From Channallabes apus (Eukaryota; Chordata; Actinopteri; Siluriformes; Clariidae): 64,000 nucleotides of DNA. The notes beneath the pieces are model-generated. The model ran no database searches, was not told where the DNA came from, and was given only the letters and a program-made list of their open reading frames with translations. Position numbers and translations under genes: made by a program. Positions 1 to 10,619 of the stretch are shown one piece after another; position 1 is the stretch's first letter; every line of letters begins with the position of its first letter. The stretch covers positions 23,727,304-23,791,303 of the forward strand of contig CM060114.1 of the NCBI GenBank assembly GCA_030522415.1. Reading direction: 5' to 3'.

Positions 1-521
1 TCAATAAGATAATGCCAGACCACATTCTGCATCAATCACAACATCATGGCTGCGTAGGAGAAGGATCCGGGTACTGAAATGGCCAGTCTGCAGTCCAGAT
101 CTTGCCCCTATAGAGAACATTTGCCGCATCATAAAGAGGAAGGTGCGACAAAGAAGGCCCAAGACAATTGAACAGTAAGAGGCCTGTATTAGACAAGAAT
201 GGGAGAGCATTCCTATTTCTAAACATGAGAAACTGGTCTCCTCGGTCCCCAGACGTCTGTTGAGTGTTGTAAGAAGAAGGGGAGATGCCACACAGTGGTG
301 AAAATGGCCTTGTCCCAACTTTTTTGGGATTTGTTGACACCATGACATTTTGATTCACCATATTTTTCCCTTAAAATGATACATTTTCTCAGTTTAAACT
401 TTTGTTCTGTGATTTATGTTCTATTCTGAATAAAATATTGACATTTGCCATCTCCACATCATTGCATTCAGTTTTTATTCACAATTTGTTTAGTGTCCCA
501 ACTTTTTTGGAATCCGGTTTG
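1..521 (+). mobile_element. Tc1-like DNA transposon, 3' part cut by the window edge
   Basis: Holds the C-terminal half of a Tc1-like transposase, then a non-coding tail in which the phrase TCCCAACTTTTTTGG occurs twice (near 303-320 and 496-512). The second is followed by a candidate end, AATCCGGTTTGTA. The 5' half and the left terminal repeat lie outside the window, so the full length and target duplication cannot be judged. The end coordinate is inferred from where the characteristic tail stops. Confidence 0.7.
2..301 (+). pseudogene. Tc1-like transposase C-terminal fragment
   Basis: Frame 2 reads DNARPHSA, then WPVCSPDLAPIEN, then KRKVRQRRPKTIEQ and finally RRGDATQW before a TGA at 299-301. 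These correspond to the second Asp and the Glu of the DDE catalytic core and the conserved C-terminal helix region of Tc1-family transposases, which cut and paste DNA at TA sites. Two in-frame TAA codons (the second codon of the window and one directly after TIEQ) break it. Only the last ~100 residues of an enzyme normally about 340 residues long are inside the window. It is a dead copy. Confidence 0.8.
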
Positions 522-708
522 TAAATATATTTAAGGTTATACTTTGTAATTTATTATAGCATGTAACTCAAGGGTAGAGTGTATACTTGTGATAACCAGG
601 ATAGTCTTTTTTTTAACCCACTCAAACATCCAGTTCTATTAAACCACCTGGTTGCATATCAAACACACACAGGTACAGGAATTATAGAACACCACACTCA
701 TAATTACT
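522..708. other. No gene seen
   Basis: AT-rich sequence between the Tc1 tail and the left inverted arm. I see no coding potential or recognisable repeat. Confidence 0.4.
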
Positions 709-720
709 CATGTTATTCAC

Positions 721-756
<36 letters not shown>

Positions 757-1009
757 CTCTCTCTCTCTCTCAACACCCGCATATGAAGGGGAAACATGAT
801 ATCCTGAAATCCATGATATACTGTATGGATATCCATAATAAAACAGGCATACATAATTGGCACAGCACATGTTATAATAGCACTTTTACATTAAATAATG
901 TATTTGAATTGGTTCTTTTACTTAAATTTCACAAAGTATGGAAACTTGAAGTTTATTACAAATGTTAACTAGGTGAATTGATTTTCAGGAGTCTCTTGTT
1001 AAAAATAGT
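709..1009 (+). repeat. Left arm of a ~300-bp inverted repeat pair
   Basis: Starts CATGTTATTCAC, runs through an (ATCT)n tract and a unique stretch, and ends TTGTTAAAAATAGT. The same sequence, about 90% similar by eye, returns as reverse complement at 5476-5758. The arms enclose the sushi-like gypsy element. A reading frame of 129 codons crosses this arm on the plus strand and a matching one crosses the other arm on the minus strand, but both run through the microsatellite and show no domain, so I treat the arm as non-coding. Confidence 0.8.
721..770 (+). repeat. (ATCT)n/(CT)n microsatellite
   Basis: About eight ATCT units followed by CT repeats. The other inverted arm has the complementary (GATA)n tract at 5713-5746. 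Confidence 0.95.
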
Positions 1010-1088
1010 GTTTTTAAAAAAACATCATATCACTGTATTACCTAAGCACACAAGTCTCTGAGTCAGTTTCAGACATCCCTGATACTTC
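1010..1088 (+). repeat. Direct-repeat segment flanking the gypsy element on the left
   Basis: Ends CAGTTTCAGACATCCC then TGATACTTC. A similar segment recurs in the same orientation at about 5312-5406, also ending TGATACTTC. The 9-mer TGATACTTC at 1080-1088 is repeated exactly at 5235-5243 on the far side of the gypsy element. Confidence 0.7.
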
Positions 1089-1405
1089 TGTCATGCGCAC
1101 TCAGCCGCGAACCTGAAAGCATAAAAGGAAACAGGATGGCGCCGCACATCGCTCTGTCATTGAGTTTTGCCCATGCTATTTCGGTATCGTTCCCGTTCAC
1201 GTGCATACTCACTTTCTTGGCTTTACTTTCAGACTGAGTGTGTGTTTATAGGACTAGGGTTAGATTGTGTCTTTCGTTTGCTCATTCACTTTGAAAGTCC
1301 TTATAGTAAATCGCGTGTCCATCCGCGTTTGGGTTTACCATTCACGCTACAGGGCTAACTGCTAAAGCTATCGTCTTTCTGGTCGTCCCGGGTTAGTTCC
1401 TGACA
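1089..1405 (+). repeat. Candidate 5' LTR of the sushi-like element
   Basis: Begins TGTCATGCGC and ends TTCCTGACA, giving the TG...CA ends of an LTR. A TATA-like GCATAAAAGG lies near 1118-1127. The gag ATG is at 1408, only two bases after the end, as seen in some sushi-type elements. No second LTR exists in the window to confirm the boundaries, so they rest on the TG/CA ends and the flanking 9-mer. Confidence 0.55.
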
Positions 1406-1407
1406 GA

Positions 1408-2547
1408 ATGACAGACCCGAAAGTAGTAAACCCAGCGGATCACGCGCGCCTATGCGGTGTGGTTGACCAGCATGCTATGCTTATCAATAAGCTAACCGGT
1501 GAGCTCGCTACTCTGCGCCGCGAGGTTGCGGCTCTCAAGCGGGAGAACACGAGCCTCCAGGCGGCTGTTGATGGCATGGCTAGCGGTCCGCCCGCCGCAG
1601 CGGCCGCGGCCCCGCACCAACCCCCCCCTCTACCTTCTGATGTTTTTCTAGCACTCCCGGATAAATGGGATGGCACGGATGGGAAATGTAGTGTGTTTTT
1701 AACATTGCTGGAACTGGTGTTTGAGTTTAATGCCACCAAATACATTGCACTACTCGTCTCGTTACTATCAGGGCAGGCAGCAGAGTGGGCCACGGCAGTC
1801 CTGCGCGCGGACACAGACACCGTACACTCCTACAACGAGTTCACCCGTCAACTCAAGTTAACTTTTGAACATCCTGCGGGCGAGGTGGAGACCGACACGA
1901 AGCTCTACCATCTGCGGCAGGGAGGATTGTCCGTGAGCAAATACACTGCAGAGTTCCGAACCCTTGCCATCCAGACCTCCTGGGGAGACGCAGCCTTCCG
2001 GACGTCCTACTTCGAGGGGCTGGCTAACCGTATTAAGGACAAGCTAGCCAGACGAGAGCTCCCAGCTACACTGGAGGGGTTAATCCAGCTAGCCCTCCGT
2101 ATCGACCAGCGCCTCCTCTCCCATCCGAAGCCAGCACCTCGAACCCTGCCGCCATCTCCTACCTATGCCTACACTGCACCAAGGTCACCACCCACCGTCA
2201 CCACTGCCTTCCCTGGACGTGTCGGATCTCCACCCCCTGCCGTGGTTGACACCGGAGCCGGGGAACCCATGCAACTAGGGCGCGCCTCCCTGACCGTGGC
2301 GGAATGCGAGAGGCGTTACTGCGAGGGACTGTGTGCCTATTGCGGCTCAGCCGCGCACCACAGAGCGACCTGTCCGTCCCGTCCGGGAAACGCCCAACTC
2401 CCCGGTGAGGAGAGACTCACCGGGCACCATCCATCTCTCCGCCACCACCGACATCACCACTACTCGACTCACGGTCCAGGTAGCCCTCCACCTTGGCCAC
2501 AGACGGGTCTGAAGTACCGCGTTCATCGATTCCAGTGCCGCGGGTAA
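1408..2547 (+). CDS. gag: Gag polyprotein of sushi-like gypsy element
   Basis: A 379-codon frame encoding the structural Gag that packages retrotransposon RNA in cytoplasmic particles. Residues about 27-55 form a leucine-rich heptad pattern, likely a coiled coil. Residues 60-75 are Ala/Pro-rich. The middle holds a retrotransposon Gag capsid-like region, including a stretch ending in YFEGLANRIKDKLA. A CCHC zinc knuckle is complete: C309, C312, H317, C322. The ATG is the first after the LTR. Past about residue 330 the frame looks wrong (His-rich), while protease-like sequence continues in another frame, so a frameshift replaces the normal end. The N-terminal 320 residues look intact. Confidence 0.8.
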   Translation: MTDPKVVNPADHARLCGVVDQHAMLINKLTGELATLRREVAALKRENTSLQAAVDGMASGPPAAAAAAPHQPPPLPSDVFLALPDKWDGTDGKCSVFLTLLELVFEFNATKYIALLVSLLSGQAAEWATAVLRADTDTVHSYNEFTRQLKLTFEHPAGEVETDTKLYHLRQGGLSVSKYTAEFRTLAIQTSWGDAAFRTSYFEGLANRIKDKLARRELPATLEGLIQLALRIDQRLLSHPKPAPRTLPPSPTYAYTAPRSPPTVTTAFPGRVGSPPPAVVDTGAGEPMQLGRASLTVAECERRYCEGLCAYCGSAAHHRATCPSRPGNAQLPGEERLTGHHPSLRHHRHHHYSTHGPGSPPPWPQTGLKYRVHRFQCRG

Positions 2548-5237
2548 CTTCATTGACTCAACATACGCCAAAGGGTTGGGGGTAAAGATTGAGGTGTTAT
2601 CCCAGCCAATGAGAATCACTTTAGTCGACGGGCGGCCCCTCTCATCCAGCCCTATCACCCAGCAGACTCCACCCCTCACTCTCGTCCTCGGCCAACATCA
2701 AGAGTCAATTCAGTTTCACCTTACATCCATCTCTTCTCCACCCATCATCCTCGGCTACCCCTGGCTTCTGCAGCATGACCCACTCATCTCCTGGTCTCAA
2801 AGCTGGATCCTTCAGTGGGGGCCGACCTGCACCGACTTATGCCTACGGGCCCAGGCTGGGATGTGTTCCAGGGAGTCCGAGGCCCCCGACGTCGACATCC
2901 ACGCCATTCCCCCACCTTATCGGGACCTGGCTGAGGTATTTTGTAAATGCCGGGCCAACCACCTACCACCTCACAGACCATACGATCTAGCCATTGAACT
3001 CCAGCCGGGTTCCAGCCCCCCCCGCGGCCATCTCTACTCTCTCTCCAACAGCGAGACCCAGGCGATGGAGGAATATGTCGCCAGCGCCCTACGACATGGC
3101 ACCATCAGACCATCCTCCTCGCCGGCAGCCGCAGGGTTCTTCTTCGTGAAGAAGAAAGGGGGCGAACTTCATCCGCGTGTCGACTATCGGGGGTTAAATA
3201 AAATCACCATCAGGAATCGCCACCCTCTGCCTCTTACCAACTCATCCCTGGACGCCCTCTCTGGTGCCACCGTGTTCACTAAGTTGGACCTCTGGAGCGC
3301 CTACAACTTGGTGCGCATCAGGGAGGGTGATGAGTGGAAGACGGCCTTCATCACCCCCACCGGACATTATGAGAGCCTGGTCATTCCATTTGGACTCTGC
3401 AACGCACCCTCGGCCTTCCAACAATTCATTAATGATGTTCTCAGGGACATGCTAGGCCAATGGGTGTTCGTCTATTTAGACGATATACTTATCTACTCTC
3501 ACACCACTGAAGAACACACCAAACACGTTAGAGCTGTTCTTAAGAGATTGCTCGCCCACCAGCTGTACTGTAAGCTGGAGAAGTGTGCTTTTCACGAGCA
3601 CTCCACCACGTTCCTGGGTTTTGTCATCTCGCCCCAGGGTGTGGCCATGGACCCGCAGAAGCTAGAGGTTGTACGTCACTGGCCCCTACCCAGGACACTA
3701 AAGCAGCTCCAACGCTTTCTCGGGTTTGCGAATTTTTATCGTCGCTTTATCCGGGGCTACAATACAGTTGCAGCACCAGGCTGCACTGACCAGGCCCTCA
3801 ACCCGTCCTTTCCATCTCAACTCAACCGCCATCTCCGCCTACAACAAACTTTGCCACCTATTCACCACCGCACCTATTCTCCTCCATCCGGATGCCAGCC
3901 AACCATTCGTTGTGGAGGTGGACGTGTCGGAAGTGGGCACCGGTGCTGTTCTCTCTCAACGAGGTCCAGACCAGAAGCTACACCCATGTGGCATCTACTC
4001 CAAGAAATTTAACCCCACTCAGCAGCGATACGGGGTAGGGGACCGTGAACTGCTGGGCATAAAGTGGGCCTTGGAGGAGTGGCGTCACTGGCTCCAGGGC
4101 GCCAGTGAGCCATTCATCGTCTGGACGGATCACCAAAACCTCATCACCATCCGTAACCTTAAACAGCTGAATCCATGACAGGCACGGTGGGCCCTGTTCT
4201 TCGAACAATATGACTTCCATCTCTCGTACCACCCGGGGTCGAAGAACACCAAGGCCAACGCCCTCTCCCGTCAGTACGAGCGAGAGGCGCCCCGGGTGGA
4301 CCCCGTGCCTGTCCTTCCATCCACCCAGATCATTGCACCCCTACAGTGGAACTTGGAAACGAGGGTCCGCCAGGCACTGACCAGAGAACCTGCACCGGCA
4401 GGCATGCCGCCCGGATGACTCTTTGTCCCCGATCCACTCAGACCCGAGGTCCTCCAGTGGGGCCATTCATGGCCCGTCGCGGGACACCAGTGGAGCCGGA
4501 GAACCATCACCTTCGTGGGGCGGGCCTTCTGGTGGCCTTCAATGAGGAGGGATGTCACCGAGTTCGTCCGGGCATGCCCAATGTGCGCCAGGGCGAAGCA
4601 CACCAACCAGCCAACTCCGGGGGAACTTCAACCATTTCCAGTCCCGCGGCGACCCTGGTCTCACATTGCCGTAGATTTCATCACGGGCCTGCCGGCCTCG
4701 GAAGGGAAGGACGTCATCTTAACCATCGTAGACCGCTTCTCCAAGGCAGTGCACCTGGTGGCCCTCGCCGGACTCCCGTCAGCTAAAGATACAGCCGAGC
4801 TGATACTGGAACACGTAGTCCGATTGCATGGGTTCCCAAAGGACATCGTCTCGGACAGAGGTCCCCAGTTCACCGCCCGGTTCTGGAAGGCCTTCTGTCG
4901 TCTGATCGATTCGTCCTGCAGTCTGTCTTCTGGCTACCACCCCCAGACGAGCACCAAGCCAACCTTGCCATACGACGCACCAACGCCAGCTATGTGACTC
5001 AACATCGCCGTCGGCCGCTGACGGTTGTACCACGTAGGTGACAAGGTATGGCTGTCAACCAAGAATCTCCACCTGCACACAGAGTCAAGGAAATTACCAC
5101 CAAGGTTCATTGGACCATACCGTATCACACTCAGGATCAACCCTGTCACCTACCGGCTCCAGCTGCCTGCGGCGCTCCGGATCCACCCCGTCTTCGACAC
5201 CTCCCAGCTGAAACCATTCATCACCTCACCCCTCTGA
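2548..5237 (+). pseudogene. pol: Broken Pol (protease, RT, RNase H, integrase) of sushi-like element
   Basis: Order and motifs are seen directly. A retroviral-type protease motif near 2522-2548 reads FIDSSAAGNFID where the family has D-S/T-G, so the glycine is lost. RT follows, with VDYRGLN, PFGLCNAPSAFQ and an intact YLDD at 3473-3484. After a frameshift near 3775, RNase H shows VEVDVS and [13 protein letters not shown]. Integrase has CPMC, AVDF and SDRGPQF. In-frame TGA codons lie at 4176 and 4416. Near 4945, YHPQT jumps into unrelated codons, a deletion that removes the catalytic Glu of integrase. The last codons (PFITSPL) end on a TGA supplied by the flank. Not functional. Confidence 0.85.
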
Positions 5238-5475
5238 TACTTCCACAGCCAGTATGTAGGGGGAAACAGATTTTCCTGATGCCCAGGAAAATATGTTTCC
5301 TATACTTCAATTGAAAGACAGTGTTTTTTAAAAACATTCTGTGCATTGTGTTACCTGTGCCCCATGTACACATATCTCTGAGGCAGTTTCAGACATCCCT
5401 GATACTTCCACAGCCAGTAGGTAGGGGGAAACAGATTTCCCTGATGATCAGGAAAATATGTTTCCCATACTTCAT
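5235..5475 (+). repeat. Two tandem copies of a hairpin-bearing segment
   Basis: TGATACTTCCACAGCCAG begins at 5235 and again near 5398. Each copy goes on to a near-palindrome in which GGGGGAAACAGATTT pairs with AAAATATGTTTCC around a short loop. The copies are separated by the segment resembling 1010-1088. This is the repeat unit into which the gypsy sequence was inserted. Confidence 0.65.
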
Positions 5476-5711
5476 ACTATTTTTAACAAGAGACTCTTGG
5501 AAATCAGTTAACAGATAACATTTGTAATAAACTTCAAGTTTCCATACTTTGTGAAATTTAAGTAAAAGAACCAATTCAGGTACATTATTTAATGTAAAAG
5601 TACTATTATAATATGTGCTGTGCCAATTATGTATGTCTGTTTTATCATGGATATCCATACAGTATATCATGGTTTTCAGGATATCATGTTTCCCCATCAT
5701 ATGCGGGTGCT

Positions 5712-5746
<35 letters not shown>

Positions 5747-5758
5747 GTGAATAACATG
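5476..5758 (-). repeat. Right arm of the inverted repeat pair
   Basis: Reverse complement of 709-1009, including a (GATA)n tract at 5713-5746 and the end GTGAATAACATG. The arms differ by scattered substitutions and microsatellite length. Confidence 0.8.
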
Positions 5759-5976
5759 ACATATTGTGGACATATAATTAGGGGAAAATTTAAAATTAAG
5801 GATGTCTTGAAACATAATGCAGTAACTCTACAGTATTTATTTGAACACGGTAAAGGTGTTAATGTTTCGTAGATTAACGGTTTCTGTGTGTCTTCACCCA
5901 CAGGTGATGTGGGTCGCGTTGTATTCAGCGAATAGACTAAAACTAAATCATGGTTGCTTCAGCATTGGAAACAATA

Positions 5977-7542
5977 CAGGGAGTGCAGAATTATTAGGCA
6001 AGTTGTATTTTTGAGGAATAATTTTATTATTGAACAACAACCATGTTCTCAATGAACCCAAAAAACTCATTAATATCAAAGCTGAATATTTTTGGAAGTA
6101 GTTTTTAGTTTGTTTTTAGTTTTAGCTATTTTAGGGGGATAACTGTGTGTGCAGGTGACTATTACTGTGCATAATTATTAGGAAACTTAACAAAAAACAA
6201 ATATATACCCATTTCAATTATTTATTTTTACCAGTGAAACCAATATAACATCTCCACAGTCACAAATATACATTTCTGACATTCAAAAACAAAACAAAAA
6301 CAAATCAGTGACCAATATAGCCACCTTTCTTTGCAAGGACACTCAAAAGCCTGCCATCCATGGATTCTGTCAGTGTTTTGATCTGTTCACCATCAACATT
6401 GCGTGCAGCAGCAACCACAGCCTCCCAGACACTGTTCAGAGAGGTGTACTGTTTTCCCTCCTTGTAAATCTCACATTTGATGATGGACCACAGGTTCTCA
6501 ATGGGGTTCAGATCAGGTGAACAAGGAGGCCATGTCATTAGTTTTTCTTCTTTTATATCCTTTCTTGCCAGCCATGCTGTGGAGTACTTGGACGCGTGTG
6601 ATGGAGCATTGTCCTGCATGAAAATCATGTTTTTCTTGAAGGATGCAGACTTCTTGAAGGAGTACCACTGCTTGAAGAAGGTGTCTTCCAGAAACTGGCA
6701 GTAGGACTGGGAGTTGAGCTTGACTCCATCCTCAACCCAAAAAGGCCCCACAAGCTCATCTTTGATGATACCAGCCCAAACCAGTACTCCACCTCCACCT
6801 TGCTGGCGTCTGAGTCGGACTGGAGCTCTCTGCCCTTTACCAATCCAGCCACGGGCCCATCCATCTGGCCCATCAAGACTCACTCTCATTTCATCAGTCC
6901 ATAAAACCTTAGAAAAATCAGTTTTGAGATATTTCTTGGCCCAGTCTTGACGTTTCAGCTTGTGTGTCTTGTTCAGTGGTGGTCGTCTTTCAGCCTTTCT
7001 TACCTTGGCCATGTCTCTGAGTATTGCACACCTTGTGCTTTTGGGCACTCCAGTGATGTTGCAGCTCTGAAATATGGCCAAACTGGTGGCAAGTGGCATC
7101 TTGGCAGCTGCACGCTTGACTTTTCTCAGTTCATGGGCAGTTATTTTGCGCCTTGGTTTTTCCACACGCTTCTTGCGACCCTGTTGACTATTTTGAATGA
7201 AACGCTTGATTGTTCGATGATCACGCTTCAGAAGCTTTGCAATTTTAAGAGTGCTGCATCCCTCTGCAAGATATCTCACTATTTTTTACTTTTCTGAGCC
7301 TGTCAAGTCCTTCTTTTGACCCATTTTGCCAAAGGAAAGGAAGTTGCCTAATGATTATGCACACCTGATATAGGGTGTTGATGTCATTAGACCACACCCC
7401 TTCTCATTACAGAGATGCACATCACCTAATATGCTTAATTGGTAGTAGGCTTTTGAGCCTATACAGCTTGGAGTAAGACAACATGCATAAAGAGGATGAT
7501 GTGGACAAAATACTCATTTGCCTAATAATTCTGCACTCCCTG
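5977..7542 (-). mobile_element. Tc1-like (DD37E) DNA transposon, full length
   Basis: Bounded by perfect ~25-bp inverted termini starting CAGGGAGTGCAGAATTATTA at 5977 and ending with its complement at 7542, flanked by TA on both sides (5975-5976 and 7543-7544). That is the target duplication of Tc1/mariner elements. At 1566 bp it carries one transposase frame on the minus strand. The DD37E spacing groups it with DD37E Tc1-like elements such as the TRT group known from fish; the family assignment is inference. Confidence 0.9.
6305..7324 (-). pseudogene. Tc1-like DD37E transposase, one internal stop
   Basis: The likely ancestral ATG is at 7324 (MGQKKDLTGSEK...). A TAA at 7286-7288, codon 13, interrupts it. 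Downstream the frame is open for 324 residues to 6305. The N-terminal half has paired helix-turn-helix features for terminal-repeat binding, including IAKLLKRDHRTIKRFI. The catalytic Asp residues are in LWTDEMRV and FMQDNAP and the Glu in SPDLNPIEN; 37 residues separate the second Asp from the Glu. A GGGGVLVWAGI motif precedes the second Asp. Apart from the stop the enzyme looks complete at about 340 residues, so this is a recent or lightly damaged copy. Confidence 0.85.
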
Positions 7543-7544
7543 TA

Positions 7545-9235
7545 TTGTATTAGGCCAACTTTATTTAAGATTAAAATAATAGTGGGTTAGGAACGTTATT
7601 CTTCATATAACTTAAATGGCTGAATGAAGTTAAATATACACAATAAATGAATAATTGCGTTTGCTTTACATTTGAGCACTCGTGTAAATAGCTTTTTCAT
7701 TGTATATACTACCATATCGTATATCTGTGTCTAATACTGGTTTATTCATATTTTACATTACATTCAGTTTGTAATTTACTTGCGATTGTACTTTTAAAAT
7801 GTAACCTATACGTATCTACAGTATAAGCATATTTAACTACTTCAGCAGTGAAATAGAAACTTGGTCAGTCTGGCTTTTAGATAAAGTTCTTCAGAGCAAG
7901 CATTGTGACAGAAGATTCTGAGGAATCTCTTCTCACCTTTCATTCAGGTGTGAATTTATCAAACGTGTACGCTGTTGGCAAATACTGTAGGGGGTTTAGA
8001 TGAATGAAGAAGAGAGCGAATGTCTCTGTCTAAAATAGAAAAAAATATATATAATATATAACATAAATGGTTAATGATAGCAATTAAATCAGATTTAATA
8101 GTTGTATTTGATACTTTTCTTTTTAATTACTGCCATTAATAAATTCTGGTTTGAGGTTCTTACAGAAGAGGGATGTAATAAATACATAAATACGTTGTTT
8201 AAAGTCCTTCCAGTAGTGGTTAAAAATCAGGGTGGACACACAGGAATGTAAATGAACACTGCATTTATGACCCCACAAATAAAAGCTTTGAGATTATATA
8301 TTTGCCGTATGGTGTGCTTATTTGAATATATTCAGTAAATTTATGAATTACACTCAAAGTATCAAATCCACCTATGAAGTCTGATTTAATTGTTACAATT
8401 AAACATTTTATATTTACTTATGTTCATTTTTCTATTTGTTTTGCTGGCGAAACCTCTCAATTCTGTTAATTGCCCCAGCAGCGAAACCGGTTTGATAACT
8501 TCACACCAATGAAAGGTGAATATAATATATAAAAAATAATGTAATATAAAATAAAATAATATAAAATAAATAAATATATAACATAAATGGTGAATGATAG
8601 CAATAAAATCAGACTTAATAGTTGGATTTTATACTTTTCTTTTTATTTACTGTATAGACATCGTATTATGCTTTCTCTGTTATTAATCTCTCTATATTCT
8701 CTAATTATGTCTTGAATAAATCGGCTCACATCGGAGCGCGCTAGCGTGTTGGAAAAGCGAGTACTGTAGTCTATATATTTGTGTTTGTTGTTTTCCTGGG
8801 GGGGTGGGGTGTTTATGTCTGCATTTTATCTATAAATCGTGTGTGTGTGTGTGCGGAGAGTTAGTGTGTGTGCACACGGAGAATTTATGAGTGTGTTTGT
8901 GACGCTACTTTACACTGATCAGCAATCGACGCCCCGCCGTACACAGCAGATCAAAGGGGCAGTTATCGGCTATGACACGTTGCAGGATAACTTAATAGTT
9001 CTCAAAAATAGTGTAAATGTCTGCAACAATCACTAACCATTAAAATGTTTTTTTTGTAATTAAACACAAAAAATATTAATTATATTTTCTTTATACATAT
9101 TTCCATTATATAAAATTTTTAACTATTTATTCATTTGTCTTTTATTTACTTACTAACTAGCGAATGCTTTTTTAGGGCTCTAAAAACTACGGCAGTATGA
9201 GTGACAATGGAATAGTACGTGTGAGTTGACACCCA
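7545..9235. other. Gene-free AT-rich stretch with a spaced direct repeat
   Basis: No coding signal or transposase found. It contains a direct repeat: about 80 bp at 8052-8131 recurs at 8571-8652, sharing ACATAAATGG and ATACTTTTCTTTTT. A GT tract lies at 8840-8857. Confidence 0.5.
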
Positions 9236-9237
9236 CA

Positions 9238-9268
9238 CGCACACACACACACACACACACACATAATA

Positions 9269-9331
<63 letters not shown>
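9238..9331. repeat. (AC)n then (AT)n microsatellite abutting the CAGTGGG element
   Basis: About 11 AC units, then about 30 AT units running directly into the CAGTGGGAGCC terminus at 9332. A second (AT)n tract (14116-14158) abuts the other end, so copy 1 inserted into an AT repeat. Confidence 0.95.
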
Positions 9332-9334
<3 letters not shown>

Positions 9335-9519
9335 TGGGAGCCACGCCAAATAGCCGCGACAGTGTGGCTGAAGTGTGAATGGCGTGTGAATGGCCTTTGC
9401 ACGCCGTAATCCCCCCTCCCTTTTCTGGCTGAAAGGCGTGTCAAGATTTCACAGTAAACACGCCCATTCAAGCCCAATTTATTCATTTACCTGGTGCCAC
9501 CACTAGATGGCGCTTCGTT

Positions 9520-9646
9520 CTCAAGAACACGTTAAGCCAGCTGCGCTGAGTTGCAATCACGTGATTTTAACAACCCGCCTCCACCCCAGCCGAACTGACG
9601 CTACTAAACTACAGAGACGAAGATAGCGGCTTAACGGACTATTCGT
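9520..9646 (+). promoter_or_regulatory. Promoter/exon-1-like block of copy 1
   Basis: Contains an E-box (CACGTG, near 9558) and a CACCCC-type box. At 9620-9630 is AAGATAGCGGC, which in copies 2 and 3 reads AAGATGGCGGC, the canonical YY1 motif found just downstream of many vertebrate start sites. It is followed by a consensus splice donor, CGTG|GTAAGT, at 9646/9647. The block is conserved in all three copies. The ATG in the YY1 motif opens only a 3-codon frame, so any transcript would be non-coding here. Confidence 0.5.
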
Positions 9647-10619
9647 GGTAAGTGATGTTTTATTTTATAAAATGTGTTTGGGGTAGTTTACAGTTTATTT
9701 CCCAGTTTAGTTTTTTATTGGCTTTCTCTGTTATTAATTATATAAATTTTTTAAATATCACTGCCAGCAGCAGCAGCGGTCAGATGTGACTTTAGAGAAC
9801 TTAATGATCTGTTTACCAAGTCTGGAGTTAATATTACAGCTTACTGTCAGTGTCACACTCACACTGCACTCCACTTTAACTCAAAAACATGCTCAAGCTT
9901 CAACAATACTCTTAATGTCCCTATTACAAGAGCTGCACTACCCGATGAAGAGTGATTGTGTTCTCTGTAAATACTGAGAGAATCTCACTGCGTGTTGTCT
10001 GGATAAATTCAGCGGTTATTTATTCTCTGGTTAAGAGTTAATCTGCAGGTTATTTCTGTGACTGTAATATAATGTGATGCAGTTGATGAGGGACACAGAC
10101 TGAGGGGAGCTGTACAGGAGCTAGTAACGCTCATAACCCGGTTTATATTTTATACACTTTGTCCGGGACTTTCCGCGGTAGCGCGAGCGCTTAGTTAAAG
10201 AGCTGAACAACAACACTGAAGTGTTTATCAGTTAGGAGGTGGAGGGGGGAGGTGTGTGTGTGTGGGGGGTGTGGGTGTGTGAGGGGCTTCAGTAAGTTAT
10301 AGTTTGGCTTCAGGGATGAACTAATGCTCATATACGAGTGTTATATCGCTTAACTTATTTGTATGAGAAGCGCATTAAGTAAATTCTTGCTTAATTTAAT
10401 GCAGACGATAATGCAGACAGTCACTGGTTAACACTAACACTGTTCACTGGTTAACATTAGCACAGACAGTTTATTTACATTCCAGAATCCCCAAAACAGT
10501 ATTTTACACACTCTGTGGTAAATATGTTTATTAATATATATTATTTTTATTAGAACTGTATGTTCTGTGAAGTTTATTTATCTTTGTCTTCACTAAATTC
10601 TCCTGTTGTCTTTAAGCAG

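Larger units (their letters stand above)
1089..5234 (+). mobile_element. Sushi-like Ty3/gypsy retrotransposon, 3'-truncated
   Basis: Contains a candidate 5' LTR, a gag frame with a zinc knuckle, and a broken pol in the order protease, RT, RNase H, integrase. The gag type (short, N-terminal coiled coil, one CCHC knuckle, start directly behind the LTR) and pol order fit the sushi-ichi branch of Ty3/gypsy. Family knowledge says these elements have an integrase C-terminal chromodomain and a second LTR; both are absent. The coding sequence stops at CCCCTC and runs straight into the flanking TGATACTTC. Exact 9-mers flank both sides, longer than the 4-6 bp expected of integrase. Confidence 0.85.

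Noticed and set aside
579..968. 129-codon frame across the (ATCT)n tract
   Set aside because: It runs through a microsatellite, has no domain, and its counterpart in the inverted arm is on the opposite strand, so it reflects repeat structure, not a gene.
9146..9486. Frames full of Ile-Tyr repeats
   Set aside because: Translation of (AT)n and (AC)n microsatellites.
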